Positions 16,760 to 26,015 of a DNA stretch of 32,997 nucleotides are shown piece by piece. This stretch comes from Bacteroides sp. (lineage in GTDB: Bacteria > Bacteroidota > Bacteroidia > Bacteroidales > Muribaculaceae), in NCBI GenBank assembly GCA_014802425.1, contig JAAVCH010000014.1, positions 27,590 through 60,586 on the forward strand, in the 5' to 3' direction. Both the position numbers and the translations under genes were made by a program. The notes beneath the pieces are model-generated. The model ran no database searches. It saw only the letters and a program-made list of their open reading frames with translations, and had not been told where the DNA came from. The first letter of the stretch is position 1; each line of letters opens with the position of its first letter.

Positions 16760-18847
16760 ATGATGAACTTATCACCCAAAAAGAACAGCCGTAACCAGGG
16801 ACGCCGTCCGCTATTCAACATGTATTGGATGTACGCCCTGATTATCATGTGTCTTCTGGGTCTTTATTACTTCCAGGACAATTCGCAGGTAAAGAATGTC
16901 AACTGGACTCAGTTCGAGGACGCCGCCGCAAGCGGGCAGTTTGACAAGATTACCGTCATATCTGAAAACGGCGTGGCCGAAGGACATCTCAACGCCACGG
17001 GAATCAAGGCTCAGAAAATCGACAAACAATATGCCGAACGCTCCGATATACTCCTTAAGGCCACCATTCCCTCGTCCGACCGCATATCCACCAAAATAGA
17101 TGAATGGAACGCCAAGCTCATCGCGGAGGGGAAGCCTGAAATCGCAGTGACCTACGAGAAAGGCTCCGACCTGATGAAGCTCCTCTGGTACTTCGGTCCC
17201 ATCGCCCTCTTCATCGCCGTGATGCTCTTCATGTCGCGTCGCATGAGCGGAGGCGCCGGAGGCGGAGGCGGCATCTTCAATGTCGGCAAGTCGCGCGCCA
17301 AGATATTCGACAAGACCGACGGCACCAACGTCACCTTCAAGGATGTGGCCGGCCTGGCCGAAGCCAAGGTGGAGATCGAGGAGATTGTGGAATTCCTCAA
17401 GAATCCCGGGAAATACACCGAGCTCGGAGCCAAGATTCCGAAAGGCGCGCTTCTCGTAGGCCCTCCGGGCACCGGTAAGACACTGCTGGCCAAGGCCGTG
17501 GCCGGAGAGGCCAACGTGCCGTTCTTCTCCATGTCGGGTTCCGACTTCGTGGAAATGTTCGTCGGCGTGGGCGCCGCACGTGTACGCGACCTCTTCAAGC
17601 AGGCCAAGGACAAGGCCCCCTGCATCGTCTTCATAGATGAGATCGACGCCGTAGGACGCGCCCGCGGCAAGAACCCCAACATGGGCTCCAACGACGAGCG
17701 TGAGAACACCCTCAACGCCATGCTTACCGAAATGGACGGCTTCGGCTCCAACAACGGCGTGATAATCCTCGCCGCCACCAACCGCGCCGACATGCTCGAC
17801 AAGGCGCTCCTGCGTCCCGGCCGATTCGACCGCCAGATCTATGTGGACCTTCCCGAACTTTCGGACCGCATCGAGATATTCAATGTCCACCTCCGCAATC
17901 TTAAGGTAAACTCGAAGCTCGATGTGGAGCAGCTTGCACGCCAGACCCAGGGTTTCTCCGGAGCCGACATCATGAATGTCTGCAACGAGGCCGCCCTTAT
18001 CGCGGCGCGAGCCAACAAGGATTCAGTGGAGTACTCCGATTTCATGGGAGCCATCGACAGGATCGTGGGCGGCCTTGAGAAGCGTTCGCGCGTCATCACT
18101 CCCGAAGAGAAGGAGGCCATCGCCACCCATGAGGCCGGACACGCCACCATATCCTGGCTTACCAAATACGGCAACCCGCTCGTAAAAGTGACCATCGTGC
18201 CCCGTGGACGCGCCCTCGGAGCAGCCTGGTATGCCCCAGAGGCACGCCAGATCATCCCCACCCAGGCCCTTAAGGACACTATCTGCGGCATGCTCGGCGG
18301 ACGCGCCGCCGAGGAGCTGTTCCTCGGCCAGGTGGGCACAGGGGCAAGCGACGACCTGGAGAAGGCCACCAAAATCGCCCGGTCGATGGTGATCATGTAC
18401 GGCATGAGCGACAAGCTGCCCAATCTCAACTATACCGATTCCACCGGGCAGGACTACGGATTCTCGAAGCCCTATTCCGAGGAGACAGCCAAGCTCATCG
18501 ACGATGAAGTGGCCGCCATAATAGCCGAGCAGTACGCCCGCGCCAAGGAGATTCTGACGGAGTACGCCAAGCAGCACAATGCCATCCGCGACCTGCTGAT
18601 CGAGCGCGAGGTGATATACCACGATGACGTGCAGGCCATCCTCGGCAAGCGCCAGTGGAAATCACGTACCGATGAAATCATGGAGCTCAATGCGGAGGAC
18701 GAACGCAAGCGTCTCGAAAATAAGGCGGCCGGCGAGACCGAAAGGAACACAACCCCGGCCCGGAAGCACCTACCGGAAGAGCCGATTGTGGACGAGGAGG
18801 ACGACGATCCCGGCATCCCGCCGGAATTCACCCACGATAACCAGTGA
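16760..18847 (+). CDS. ftsH: ATP-dependent zinc metalloprotease FtsH
   Basis: A 695-residue membrane-anchored AAA+ protease that degrades misassembled membrane proteins and short-lived regulators. Membrane helices are at about 22-38 and 142-158, with an ectodomain between. The AAA domain has Walker A GPPGTGKT (234-241), Walker B IVFIDEID and second-region-of-homology arginines in RPGRFDR. The protease domain has the zinc site HEAGH (457-461) and the later Asp in the LEKATKIA block. The C-terminal tail (about 640-695) is acidic and Pro-rich. The start could be either of the two tandem ATGs at 16760 and 16763. It is followed by a terminator and then the efflux operon, so the pump is probably transcribed separately. 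Confidence 0.95.
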   Translation: MMNLSPKKNSRNQGRRPLFNMYWMYALIIMCLLGLYYFQDNSQVKNVNWTQFEDAAASGQFDKITVISENGVAEGHLNATGIKAQKIDKQYAERSDILLKATIPSSDRISTKIDEWNAKLIAEGKPEIAVTYEKGSDLMKLLWYFGPIALFIAVMLFMSRRMSGGAGGGGGIFNVGKSRAKIFDKTDGTNVTFKDVAGLAEAKVEIEEIVEFLKNPGKYTELGAKIPKGALLVGPPGTGKTLLAKAVAGEANVPFFSMSGSDFVEMFVGVGAARVRDLFKQAKDKAPCIVFIDEIDAVGRARGKNPNMGSNDERENTLNAMLTEMDGFGSNNGVIILAATNRADMLDKALLRPGRFDRQIYVDLPELSDRIEIFNVHLRNLKVNSKLDVEQLARQTQGFSGADIMNVCNEAALIAARANKDSVEYSDFMGAIDRIVGGLEKRSRVITPEEKEAIATHEAGHATISWLTKYGNPLVKVTIVPRGRALGAAWYAPEARQIIPTQALKDTICGMLGGRAAEELFLGQVGTGASDDLEKATKIARSMVIMYGMSDKLPNLNYTDSTGQDYGFSKPYSEETAKLIDDEVAAIIAEQYARAKEILTEYAKQHNAIRDLLIEREVIYHDDVQAILGKRQWKSRTDEIMELNAEDERKRLENKAAGETERNTTPARKHLPEEPIVDEEDDDPGIPPEFTHDNQ

Positions 18848-18852
18848 TTTGC

Positions 18853-18895
18853 CGGAGCCGACCCCTGAAAAGGGTCAGGCTCCGTGCGAGTTTTA
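18853..18895 (+). terminator. Terminator after ftsH
   Basis: CGGAGCC-GACCC (18853-18864) pairs with GGGTC-A-GGCTCCG (18872-18884), 12 bp with one bulged A, followed after 6 nt by TTTTA. It separates ftsH from the efflux operon. Confidence 0.65.
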
Positions 18896-18929
18896 GATAC
18901 CAACCATAAATTCCATTCACTTATAAACT

Positions 18930-20081
18930 ATGAAAACAAACTATCTCTATGCAGGCTCCGCCTTAATGGCGCTCGGCCTCATCGCGACAGGGTGTAAGAA
19001 GGATGCGGCGCAGCAGGAGCAGCAGGCTCCCGAGCTTGCCGTAATGACGGTGAGCAGCAGCAACGCTGAGCTTGAGACCGCCTATCCCGCTACCCTGCAG
19101 GGTAAGAACGATGTGGAGATCCGCCCGCAGGCCACCGGATTCCTTACCCGCGTGGCTGTGACCGAGGGTCAGCACGTCAACAAAGGACAGGTGCTCTTCG
19201 AAATCGACAAGGTGACCCTTCAGTCGGCCGTCGACCAGGCACGCGCCGCAGTGGCCGTGGCCCAGGCCAACGTCAATACAGCCCAGACCAACGCCAACAA
19301 CAACAAGATGCTCCTTGACAAGAACATCATCGGCGCACCGGCCTATCAGACTTCCGTCGACGCACTCAACGCAGCAAAGGCTCAGCTCAATCAGGCCCAG
19401 GCATCGCTGACCGCGGCCCAGAAGAACCTTTCTTATTCCGTGGTGACATCCCCCATCTCCGGCATGGTGGGCAAGATCGACTATAAGGAAGGCACCCTCG
19501 TGAGCCCCTCGACGCTGCTCACGATCGTGTCCGACAATTCCCTTATGGAGGCCTATTTCTCCATGACGGAAAAGGAGGTGCTCGCGCTCACCGACAACGG
19601 CTCGCGCACCGTGGAGGCCGCCCGCAATCAGATGCCTCCCGTGCAGCTCATGCTTGCCAACGGCACCCTCTATCCTCAGCAGGGCACGATAGTCTCCATT
19701 TCAGGCGTGCTCGACTCCAGCACCGGCAGCGCGCAGGTGAAGGCCCAGTTCCCCAACCCGGACGGCATGCTCCGCAGCGGCAACACAGGCAACGTGCTTA
19801 TCCCCTCGGTGAGCGGCGTGAGCCTTCAGGTGCCCCAGAGCGCCACGTTTGAGATTCAGGACATGAAGTTCGTCTATGTGGTGGGCGACAGCGCCAAAGT
19901 GCATTCCACTCCCATCCAGGTGTCGGACGTCAACGACGGCAAGAACTACATCGTCACTTCCGGCCTCAAGGAAGGTGACCAGATCGTGGTGGAGGGTGTC
20001 GGCATCAGTGTGCGCGACGGCATGGTCATCCGTCCGAAGTCACCTGCCGCAGCACAGCCCGCACAGCAGGCCGGCAAGTAA
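18930..20081 (+). CDS. RND efflux adaptor (membrane fusion protein), lipoprotein
   Basis: A 383-residue periplasmic adaptor of the AcrA/MexA family that links the inner-membrane pump to the outer-membrane channel. The lipobox IATGC puts the lipid anchor at Cys22. After it come the lipoyl half-motif (VEIRPQATGFLTRVAVTEG, about 62-80) and an alpha-helical hairpin with Ala/Gln/Asn-rich heptads (about 104-170). The second lipoyl half (YSVVTSPISGMVGKIDYKEG) and beta-barrel and membrane-proximal domains follow. Length is normal. First gene of a three-gene operon with 42 bp to the pump. No regulator gene (TetR/MarR type) is adjacent, so control is not evident. Confidence 0.93.
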   Translation: MKTNYLYAGSALMALGLIATGCKKDAAQQEQQAPELAVMTVSSSNAELETAYPATLQGKNDVEIRPQATGFLTRVAVTEGQHVNKGQVLFEIDKVTLQSAVDQARAAVAVAQANVNTAQTNANNNKMLLDKNIIGAPAYQTSVDALNAAKAQLNQAQASLTAAQKNLSYSVVTSPISGMVGKIDYKEGTLVSPSTLLTIVSDNSLMEAYFSMTEKEVLALTDNGSRTVEAARNQMPPVQLMLANGTLYPQQGTIVSISGVLDSSTGSAQVKAQFPNPDGMLRSGNTGNVLIPSVSGVSLQVPQSATFEIQDMKFVYVVGDSAKVHSTPIQVSDVNDGKNYIVTSGLKEGDQIVVEGVGISVRDGMVIRPKSPAAAQPAQQAGK

Positions 20082-20123
20082 AGACAAGGGCCTAACGTTC
20101 GTTTCCAACTTAAAGAAATCAGA

Positions 20124-23100
20124 ATGAGACTTGATAATTTTATCAACAGGCCGGTGCTTTCGACGGTAATCTCCGTCTTCATCGTCATATTCGGTCTCCT
20201 TGGCCTTTCGAGCCTGCCTATCGAGCAGTATCCTTCGATTGCGCCTCCGATCATCCGAGTATCGACCACCTACACCGGTGCGAGCGCCCAGTCGGTGCTC
20301 AACTCCGTTATCGCTCCGATCGAGGAGCAGGTCAACGGTGCGGAAAACATGGACTATATGGTATCGACGGCCACCAATGACGGTCAGGCTGAGATCCAGG
20401 TCTACTTCAAGCAGGGCATGGACCCCGACATGGCGGCCATCGACGTTCAGAACCGTGTGGCCAAGGCCCAGGCATTCCTCCCCGCCGAGGTGACGCAGGT
20501 GGGTGTCGTGACGCAGAAGCGCCAGAGCTCCATGCTCATGGTCAACGGCGTGTACGCGCCCAACAACGACTATACCCAGCAGTTCATCGAGAACTATGTG
20601 TCTATCAACATCATCCCGCAGATCAAGCGTGTGTCGGGTGTGGGCGACGCCACAGCCTTCGGCGCCGACTATTCGATGCGTATCTGGCTCAAGCCCGATG
20701 TGATGGCGCAGTACAACCTCATGCCCTCCGACGTGCAGGCCGCGCTCGCCGAGCAGAACCTCGAAGCCGCTCCGGGTCAGTTCGGCGAACAGGGCGACCA
20801 GTCGTTCCAGTATGTCATGAAGTACAAGGGACGCCTCAGCGAGCCCAAGGAATTCGAGGACATCATCATACGCGCGTCGTCCGACGGTGAGATCCTCCGC
20901 CTCAAGGATGTGGCCAAGGTAGAGCTCGGACGTCTGACCTACTCCTCCGGCTCGTCGCTCAACGGCTGCGTGGGCTCGGCCTTCGTGGTCTACCAGAGCG
21001 CCGGCTCCAACGCCACCCAGGTAATCGAGGACATCGAGAAGCTCCTCGACCAGGCCCGCAAGGAACTCCCTAAAGGGCTCGTGCTCGAGACCCAGATGAG
21101 CGTCAACGACTTCCTATTCGCCTCCATCCACGAGGTGGTGAAGACCCTCATCGAGGCATTCGTGCTGGTGTTCCTCGTGGTGTTCATCTTCCTGCAGGAC
21201 TTCCGCTCCACCCTCATCCCCATCATATCGATTCCGGTGGCGCTGATAGGCACCTTCTTCCTCCTCTACATCTTCGGATTTACCCTTAACCTTCTGACCC
21301 TTGCCGCTCTGGTGCTTGCCATCGCGATTGTGGTCGATGACGCGATTGTGGTGGTGGAGGCGGTCCACGCCAAACTGGATCAGGGCTATAAGTCGGCCCG
21401 CAAGGCCTCCATCGACGCAATGCGCGAAATCGCCGGAGCACTTATCTCCATCACACTCGTGATGATGCTCGTGTTCATCCCGGTGTCGTTCCTTGGCGGC
21501 ACGGCAGGTATCTTCTACCGTCAGTTCGGTCTGACGATGGCCATGGCCATCGGTCTTTCCGCCATCAATGCCCTTACGCTCTCTCCCGCACTCTGCGCCC
21601 TCTTCCTGAAGCCCCATAAGGAGAACGGAGAGCCGGATCCGCTCGGAAAGCGCATGAAGGACGCCTACGCGGCAGCCGGCGAAACCGTCAGGGAAACCTA
21701 CAGGAAGCGCGTCAGCTTCCACTTCCCCCCAATCGTCACGACGCTCCTCCTCATCGCGGCAATCGTGTTCCTCGTGCTGGGATGGTTCACGTTCGAGAAC
21801 GTGATTCTGAGCTGCATCGCATGCGCAGTGGCCATCCTCGCCCTGATAGGAATGTTCCAGAAGGCATTCCTCGATGCCTTCAACAATGTGTTCGACAAGC
21901 TCCTGAAGGTCTACAAGAAGTGCGTGAAGTTCTTCGTGGCCCACAAGGTCACCAGCTTCGGCTTCGTGGGTGCCTCCATCGCGGTGCTCGTATGGCTGAT
22001 GTCGATCACCCCGACCGGTCTTGTGCCTAATGAGGACACCGGCACCATCATGGGTGCCGTCACACTTCCGCCCGCATCGTCCCAGGAGCGCACCAGGGCC
22101 ATCATGAGCCAGGTGGACTCTATCATCGGCTCGATTCCGTCCGTGCAGTCGCGCACATCCATCATCGGCTTCAGCTTCATAGGCGGACAGGGTGCGACCT
22201 ACGGCTCGTTCATCATCAAGCTACGCAACTGGGACGAGCGTAAGGAAAAGTCGCAGTCGTCGGATGCCATCGTGGGCCAGCTCATCGGAATGTGCCAGAG
22301 CATCAAGGGCGCCAACATCATGTTCTTCCAGCCCCCTATGATTTCAGGTTACTCGATGACCAACGGCTTCGAAATCAAGCTTGAGGACAAGACAGGCGGC
22401 TCGCTCGACAACTTCTTCAAGGTCTACCAGAACTTCATCTCCACGCTCAACGCCCAGCCGGAGATCCAGATGGCCTACTCGACGTTCAACCCCACGTTCC
22501 CCCAGTACATGGTGGACATCGATGTGGCCAAGGTGAAACAGGCCGGCCTCACGCAGAACGCCGTGCTCCAGGCCCTGCAGGGCTACTACGGAGGTATGTA
22601 CGTGTCCAACTTCAACTCCTACGGTAAGCTCTACCGCGTGATGATGCAGGCTTCTCCGGAAGCGCGTGTGTCGCCCGAGACACTCAAGCAGATCAAGGTG
22701 CGCAACGGCAATGAGATGGCGCCGATCGACAACTTCGTATCGCTCCGCCGCGTATACGGTCCTGACCTCATCAACCGATTCAACCTCTACACCTCGATTT
22801 CGGTGACAGGCACCCCGGCATCCGGCGTATCGTCGGGCCAGGCCATCCAGGCCATCAACCGTGTGGCCGACGAGACCCTCCCCACCGGCTATACGTTCGA
22901 GTACTCGGGCATGACGCGTGAGGAAGCCGGAGGCGGTACATCGCTCGGCGCCGTGTTCGCGCTTGTGCTTGTGTTCGTCTATCTCGTGCTTTCCGCCCAG
23001 TATGAGAGCTACATCCTTCCGCTGGCGGTAATCCTTTCGGTGCCGTTCGGCCTGATGGGTACGTTCATATTCGCCTCGATGCGCGACATCGCCAACAACA

Positions 23101-23507
23101 TCTATCTCCAGATCGCCCTCATCATGCTTATCGGTCTGCTCGCCAAGAACGCCATCCTCATCGTGGAGTTCGCGCTCGACCGCCGCAAGACCGGCATGTC
23201 GGTGGTGAATTCCGCCATCCAGGGCGCCACAGCCCGTCTGCGCCCGATCCTCATGACCTCGCTGGCCATGATCATCGGTCTGCTGCCGATGATGTTTGCC
23301 GAAGGCGCAGGCCACAACGGCAACCAGGCACTCGGCACAGGCGCCGTCGGCGGTATGCTCGTCGGCATGATTTTCCAGGTGCTGATAGTGCCCGCCCTCT
23401 TCGTGGCCTTCCAGCTCATCCAGGAACGCATCTCGCCCCCGAAGTGGAAAGACAAGGACCTACAGGAACTCAGCTCGGAAATCGAACAGTACTCCATCAA
23501 GCAGTAA
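20124..23507 (+). CDS. RND multidrug efflux pump, HAE1 family, with extra membrane segments
   Basis: A 1127-residue inner-membrane proton/drug antiporter of the AcrB type. The N-terminal FINRPVLSTVISVF helix, porter domains and the proton-relay aspartates in VVDDAIVVVE (Asp405/Asp406, TM4) are present, as is the relay lysine in LLAKNAILIVEFA (TM10). The family length is about 1030-1070. The excess lies after TM6 (ALCALFLKP, about 490-497), where roughly 70 residues not seen in AcrB include two further hydrophobic spans (about 536-556 and 559-577). Normal TM7 follows at about 611-629, then the TGLVPNEDTG motif. Two extra helices would keep the topology even. The substrate is not predictable from sequence. 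Confidence 0.94.
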   Translation: MRLDNFINRPVLSTVISVFIVIFGLLGLSSLPIEQYPSIAPPIIRVSTTYTGASAQSVLNSVIAPIEEQVNGAENMDYMVSTATNDGQAEIQVYFKQGMDPDMAAIDVQNRVAKAQAFLPAEVTQVGVVTQKRQSSMLMVNGVYAPNNDYTQQFIENYVSINIIPQIKRVSGVGDATAFGADYSMRIWLKPDVMAQYNLMPSDVQAALAEQNLEAAPGQFGEQGDQSFQYVMKYKGRLSEPKEFEDIIIRASSDGEILRLKDVAKVELGRLTYSSGSSLNGCVGSAFVVYQSAGSNATQVIEDIEKLLDQARKELPKGLVLETQMSVNDFLFASIHEVVKTLIEAFVLVFLVVFIFLQDFRSTLIPIISIPVALIGTFFLLYIFGFTLNLLTLAALVLAIAIVVDDAIVVVEAVHAKLDQGYKSARKASIDAMREIAGALISITLVMMLVFIPVSFLGGTAGIFYRQFGLTMAMAIGLSAINALTLSPALCALFLKPHKENGEPDPLGKRMKDAYAAAGETVRETYRKRVSFHFPPIVTTLLLIAAIVFLVLGWFTFENVILSCIACAVAILALIGMFQKAFLDAFNNVFDKLLKVYKKCVKFFVAHKVTSFGFVGASIAVLVWLMSITPTGLVPNEDTGTIMGAVTLPPASSQERTRAIMSQVDSIIGSIPSVQSRTSIIGFSFIGGQGATYGSFIIKLRNWDERKEKSQSSDAIVGQLIGMCQSIKGANIMFFQPPMISGYSMTNGFEIKLEDKTGGSLDNFFKVYQNFISTLNAQPEIQMAYSTFNPTFPQYMVDIDVAKVKQAGLTQNAVLQALQGYYGGMYVSNFNSYGKLYRVMMQASPEARVSPETLKQIKVRNGNEMAPIDNFVSLRRVYGPDLINRFNLYTSISVTGTPASGVSSGQAIQAINRVADETLPTGYTFEYSGMTREEAGGGTSLGAVFALVLVFVYLVLSAQYESYILPLAVILSVPFGLMGTFIFASMRDIANNIYLQIALIMLIGLLAKNAILIVEFALDRRKTGMSVVNSAIQGATARLRPILMTSLAMIIGLLPMMFAEGAGHNGNQALGTGAVGGMLVGMIFQVLIVPALFVAFQLIQERISPPKWKDKDLQELSSEIEQYSIKQ

Positions 23508-23513
23508 CCACGG

Positions 23514-23565
23514 CCGTTTCCGGAGCCTCCGTCACCGCGTCCCGGACCGGACGCTCCGGAAACGG
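23514..23565. promoter_or_regulatory. Perfect 13-bp inverted repeat between pump and outer-membrane factor genes
   Basis: CCGTTTCCGGAGC (23514-23526) and GCTCCGGAAACGG (23553-23565) are perfectly complementary around a 26-nt loop. The repeat starts 6 nt after the pump stop and lies inside the operon. No U-tract follows, so an mRNA-stability or processing hairpin is more likely than a terminator. Confidence 0.6.
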
Positions 23566-23590
23566 AACCAACATCCCAAGACCCACATAG

Positions 23591-24973
23591 ATGAAAAGCA
23601 ATATATTGATTATCTCACTGACTGCGGCTGTCGCGGCCTCCACCCTATCGGGCTGCAACATCTATAAGAAGTACTCTCTTCCCGACGACAACGCCGTGGT
23701 CAATGATTACCGCAAATCGCTCGAAGCCGCACCCGACTCCGCTTCGCTCCCCTATATGGGATGGCGCGAGGTATTCACCGACCCTCAGCTGCAGAGCCTC
23801 ATCCAGCGCGCTCTCGACAACAACAAGGACCTTGACAACGCACGCCTGAACGTGGAGATAGCCCGCGCGCAGCTCCTCGGCGCCAAACTGAGCTATTTCC
23901 CTTCGCTGGCCATCAGCCCCAACGGAGGCTCGGCCTCTTACGGAGGCTCGCACATGAACTGGTCGTACACCATTCCGGCCGCGCTCAACTGGGAGATCGA
24001 CGCCTTCGGCAAGATCCTCAACCGCAAGCGCGGAGCCCAGGTGGGCGTGGAGCAGGCCGAAGCCTACAGGCAGGCCGCACAGTCGCAGATAGTGTGCGGC
24101 GTGGCGTCCACTTACTACGCGCTGATGCTCCTCAACCAGCAGCTCGACCTCACCCGCCGCACCGCCGCCATCTGGGCCGACCAGGTGATATCCATGAAGG
24201 ACATGAAGACCGCCGGCATGGTCAACGAGGCTGCCGTGGTGCAGAGCGAGGCAAACTACTATAGCATCCTCGCCTCCATTCCCGACCTGGAGCAGTCCAT
24301 CCGCACCACCCAAAACTCTCTCTCTCTCCTGCTCAACACCTATCCGCAGACCTGGGAGGTGAGTTCCGACATGAGCTTCGACATCCCCGCCGCGCTCATG
24401 GACAACCTGCCGGTGTCGTATCTGGCGGCGCGGCCCGACGTGGCTGCGGCCGAGCGCAGCCTCGCGGCGGCCTACTACACCACCAACTCCGCCCGCGCGG
24501 CATTCTATCCCTCGCTCAACATCTCCGCCCAGGGAGGATTCACCAACCTGCTCGGCTCCATCATCTCCAATCCGGGCAAATGGTTTATCCAGCTCGCAGG
24601 CCAGCTTACGGCTCCGATCTTCAGCAGAGGCCAGAACATAGCCACTCTTGAGGCGGCCAAGGCAAGCCAGCAGATAGCCCTCAACAACTTCGAATATTCG
24701 ATCCTCAACGCCTCGGCCGAAGTGTCGAACGCCATGGTGAAGTACCACCGCAACGCCGAGAAGCGCGAGCAGGTGGAGAAACAGATCGAGAGCCTGGAGA
24801 AGTCGGTGGAGTACACCCAGGAGCTCCTCACTTTCGGGCAGTCCACGACCTACCTTGAAGTGCTGACGGCTCGCTCCGCCCTGCTTCAGGCCCAGCTCTC
24901 AAGCCTCGCCTGCTGGCACAACAAGGTGACCGCGATGATCGAACTCTATCAAGCCACGGGAGGAGGACGCTGA
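23591..24973 (+). CDS. Outer-membrane efflux channel, TolC/OprM (NodT) family lipoprotein
   Basis: A 460-residue outer-membrane factor that gives the efflux pump its exit duct. The lipobox ASTLSGC anchors it at Cys22. Two structurally repeated halves follow, each with long Ala/Asn/Gln-rich helices: the NARLNVEIARAQLLGAKLSYFPSL-type block near 85-110 and the LAARPDVAAAERSLAAAYYTTNSARAAFYPSLN-type block near 280-312. These are the classical NodT signatures. Length is normal. It is the third gene of the operon, 83 bp after the pump, behind a perfect inverted repeat that may reduce its expression or protect the upstream message. Confidence 0.94.
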   Translation: MKSNILIISLTAAVAASTLSGCNIYKKYSLPDDNAVVNDYRKSLEAAPDSASLPYMGWREVFTDPQLQSLIQRALDNNKDLDNARLNVEIARAQLLGAKLSYFPSLAISPNGGSASYGGSHMNWSYTIPAALNWEIDAFGKILNRKRGAQVGVEQAEAYRQAAQSQIVCGVASTYYALMLLNQQLDLTRRTAAIWADQVISMKDMKTAGMVNEAAVVQSEANYYSILASIPDLEQSIRTTQNSLSLLLNTYPQTWEVSSDMSFDIPAALMDNLPVSYLAARPDVAAAERSLAAAYYTTNSARAAFYPSLNISAQGGFTNLLGSIISNPGKWFIQLAGQLTAPIFSRGQNIATLEAAKASQQIALNNFEYSILNASAEVSNAMVKYHRNAEKREQVEKQIESLEKSVEYTQELLTFGQSTTYLEVLTARSALLQAQLSSLACWHNKVTAMIELYQATGGGR

Positions 24974-25087
24974 GTCCTCCCCCCTCTCCTTTTCCCATTC
25001 GGATTCATGACGCACTTGAAAGCCTGACCTCAGACATGGAGAGGAGAGACACACATATTTAACGTTACACTTAAAATCTTACCGACC

Positions 25088-25885
25088 ATGAACGTAATCA
25101 GCAAGCTCGCCCATGTCGACCCCACGGCCAAGATCGGCGACAACGTCATCATAGAACCGTTCGTCTACATCGAGGGTAATGTCGAAATCGGCGACGGATG
25201 CCATATCCGCCCCAACGCAGTGATCCGATCCGGAGCACGCATCGGCGCCAACAACCATATCTTCGAAGGCTCCATCATAGCCGCCACCCCTCAGGACTTC
25301 CGGTGGAACGGCGAGGAGAGCTTCGTGATCATCGGCGACAACAACACCATCCGCGAGCACGTGATAATCAACCGGTCAAGCCATCGCGACGGAGCCACGA
25401 GAATCGGGAGCAACTCCTTCATCATGGCGCAGACCCACATCGGCCATGACTGCCATATCGGCAACTACTGCGTGCTCGGCAACGCGGTGAAGGTGGCCGG
25501 CGACGTCAGCATAGGCAACTACACCATCCTCTCCTCCAACGCCCTTGTGCATGAACGCTGCGACGTAGGCGACGTGTGCCTCATCAAGGGAGGGTGCCGG
25601 GTCAACAGCCATGTACCCCCCTTCACCATCATGGCCCACAATCCCATCGAGTACAAGGGCATCAACTCCTTCGTGCTACGCAAGATCGGCAAGTCCGAGG
25701 CCACCATCGATGAAATCGCAAGCGCCTACCGCCATCTCTACCACTCCAACACATCGACGTACAACGCCCTGCGGCGCATAGAAGTCGACGTGGAGGACTC
25801 ACCGGAGAAGACGGCCATCATCAAGTTCCTCAAGGACCATAAACTGACCGTGGCCGCCGTGCCTCTTGACCTCGAAGGGGACTGA
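25088..25885 (+). CDS. lpxA: LpxA-type acyl-ACP--UDP-GlcNAc O-acyltransferase (paralogue-like)
   Basis: A 265-residue left-handed beta-helix acyltransferase. Hexapeptide repeats run through residues 1-190, followed by a C-terminal helical domain starting near VPPFTIMAHNPIEYKG. The catalytic base of E. coli LpxA (His125) corresponds to His120 in AQTHIGHDC, and the His122 and His160 equivalents are also present. The fourth active-site histidine (E. coli His144, in LAGHV) is replaced by Asp139 (VAGDV). It is not next to lpxC, lpxD or fabZ, the usual LpxA setting in Bacteroidales. It may be a second family member acting on lipid A or another nucleotide sugar. A strong terminator follows. Confidence 0.8.
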   Translation: MNVISKLAHVDPTAKIGDNVIIEPFVYIEGNVEIGDGCHIRPNAVIRSGARIGANNHIFEGSIIAATPQDFRWNGEESFVIIGDNNTIREHVIINRSSHRDGATRIGSNSFIMAQTHIGHDCHIGNYCVLGNAVKVAGDVSIGNYTILSSNALVHERCDVGDVCLIKGGCRVNSHVPPFTIMAHNPIEYKGINSFVLRKIGKSEATIDEIASAYRHLYHSNTSTYNALRRIEVDVEDSPEKTAIIKFLKDHKLTVAAVPLDLEGD

Positions 25886-25912
25886 CTCTGATTTTACCCC
25901 TCCGGGCGAAAC

Positions 25913-25950
25913 AAAAAACTGCAAAGGACTGACCCTTTGCAGTTTTTTTT
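25913..25950 (+). terminator. Strong rho-independent terminator after the lpxA-type gene
   Basis: AAAAAACTGCAAAGG (25913-25927) pairs perfectly with CCTTTGCAGTTTTTT (25934-25948), loop ACTGAC, continuing into T's to 25950. The 15-bp stem with A and T flanks suits termination in both directions. Its 3' arm runs directly into the cdsA promoter. Confidence 0.85.
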
Positions 25951-25951
25951 G

Positions 25952-25959
25952 TAACTTTG
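25952..25959 (+). promoter_or_regulatory. Promoter of the cdsA operon (-7 box)
   Basis: TAACTTTG exactly matches TAnnTTTG, 2 nt after the preceding terminator's T-run and 56 nt before the cdsA ATG. The -33 region would lie inside the terminator hairpin loop, and no TTTG is there. Confidence 0.6.
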
Positions 25960-26015
25960 CAGAATTGATAACCCCTACGGAGCGTCACCGCTCCTCAACA
26001 ATAATTCCGTAGCTT

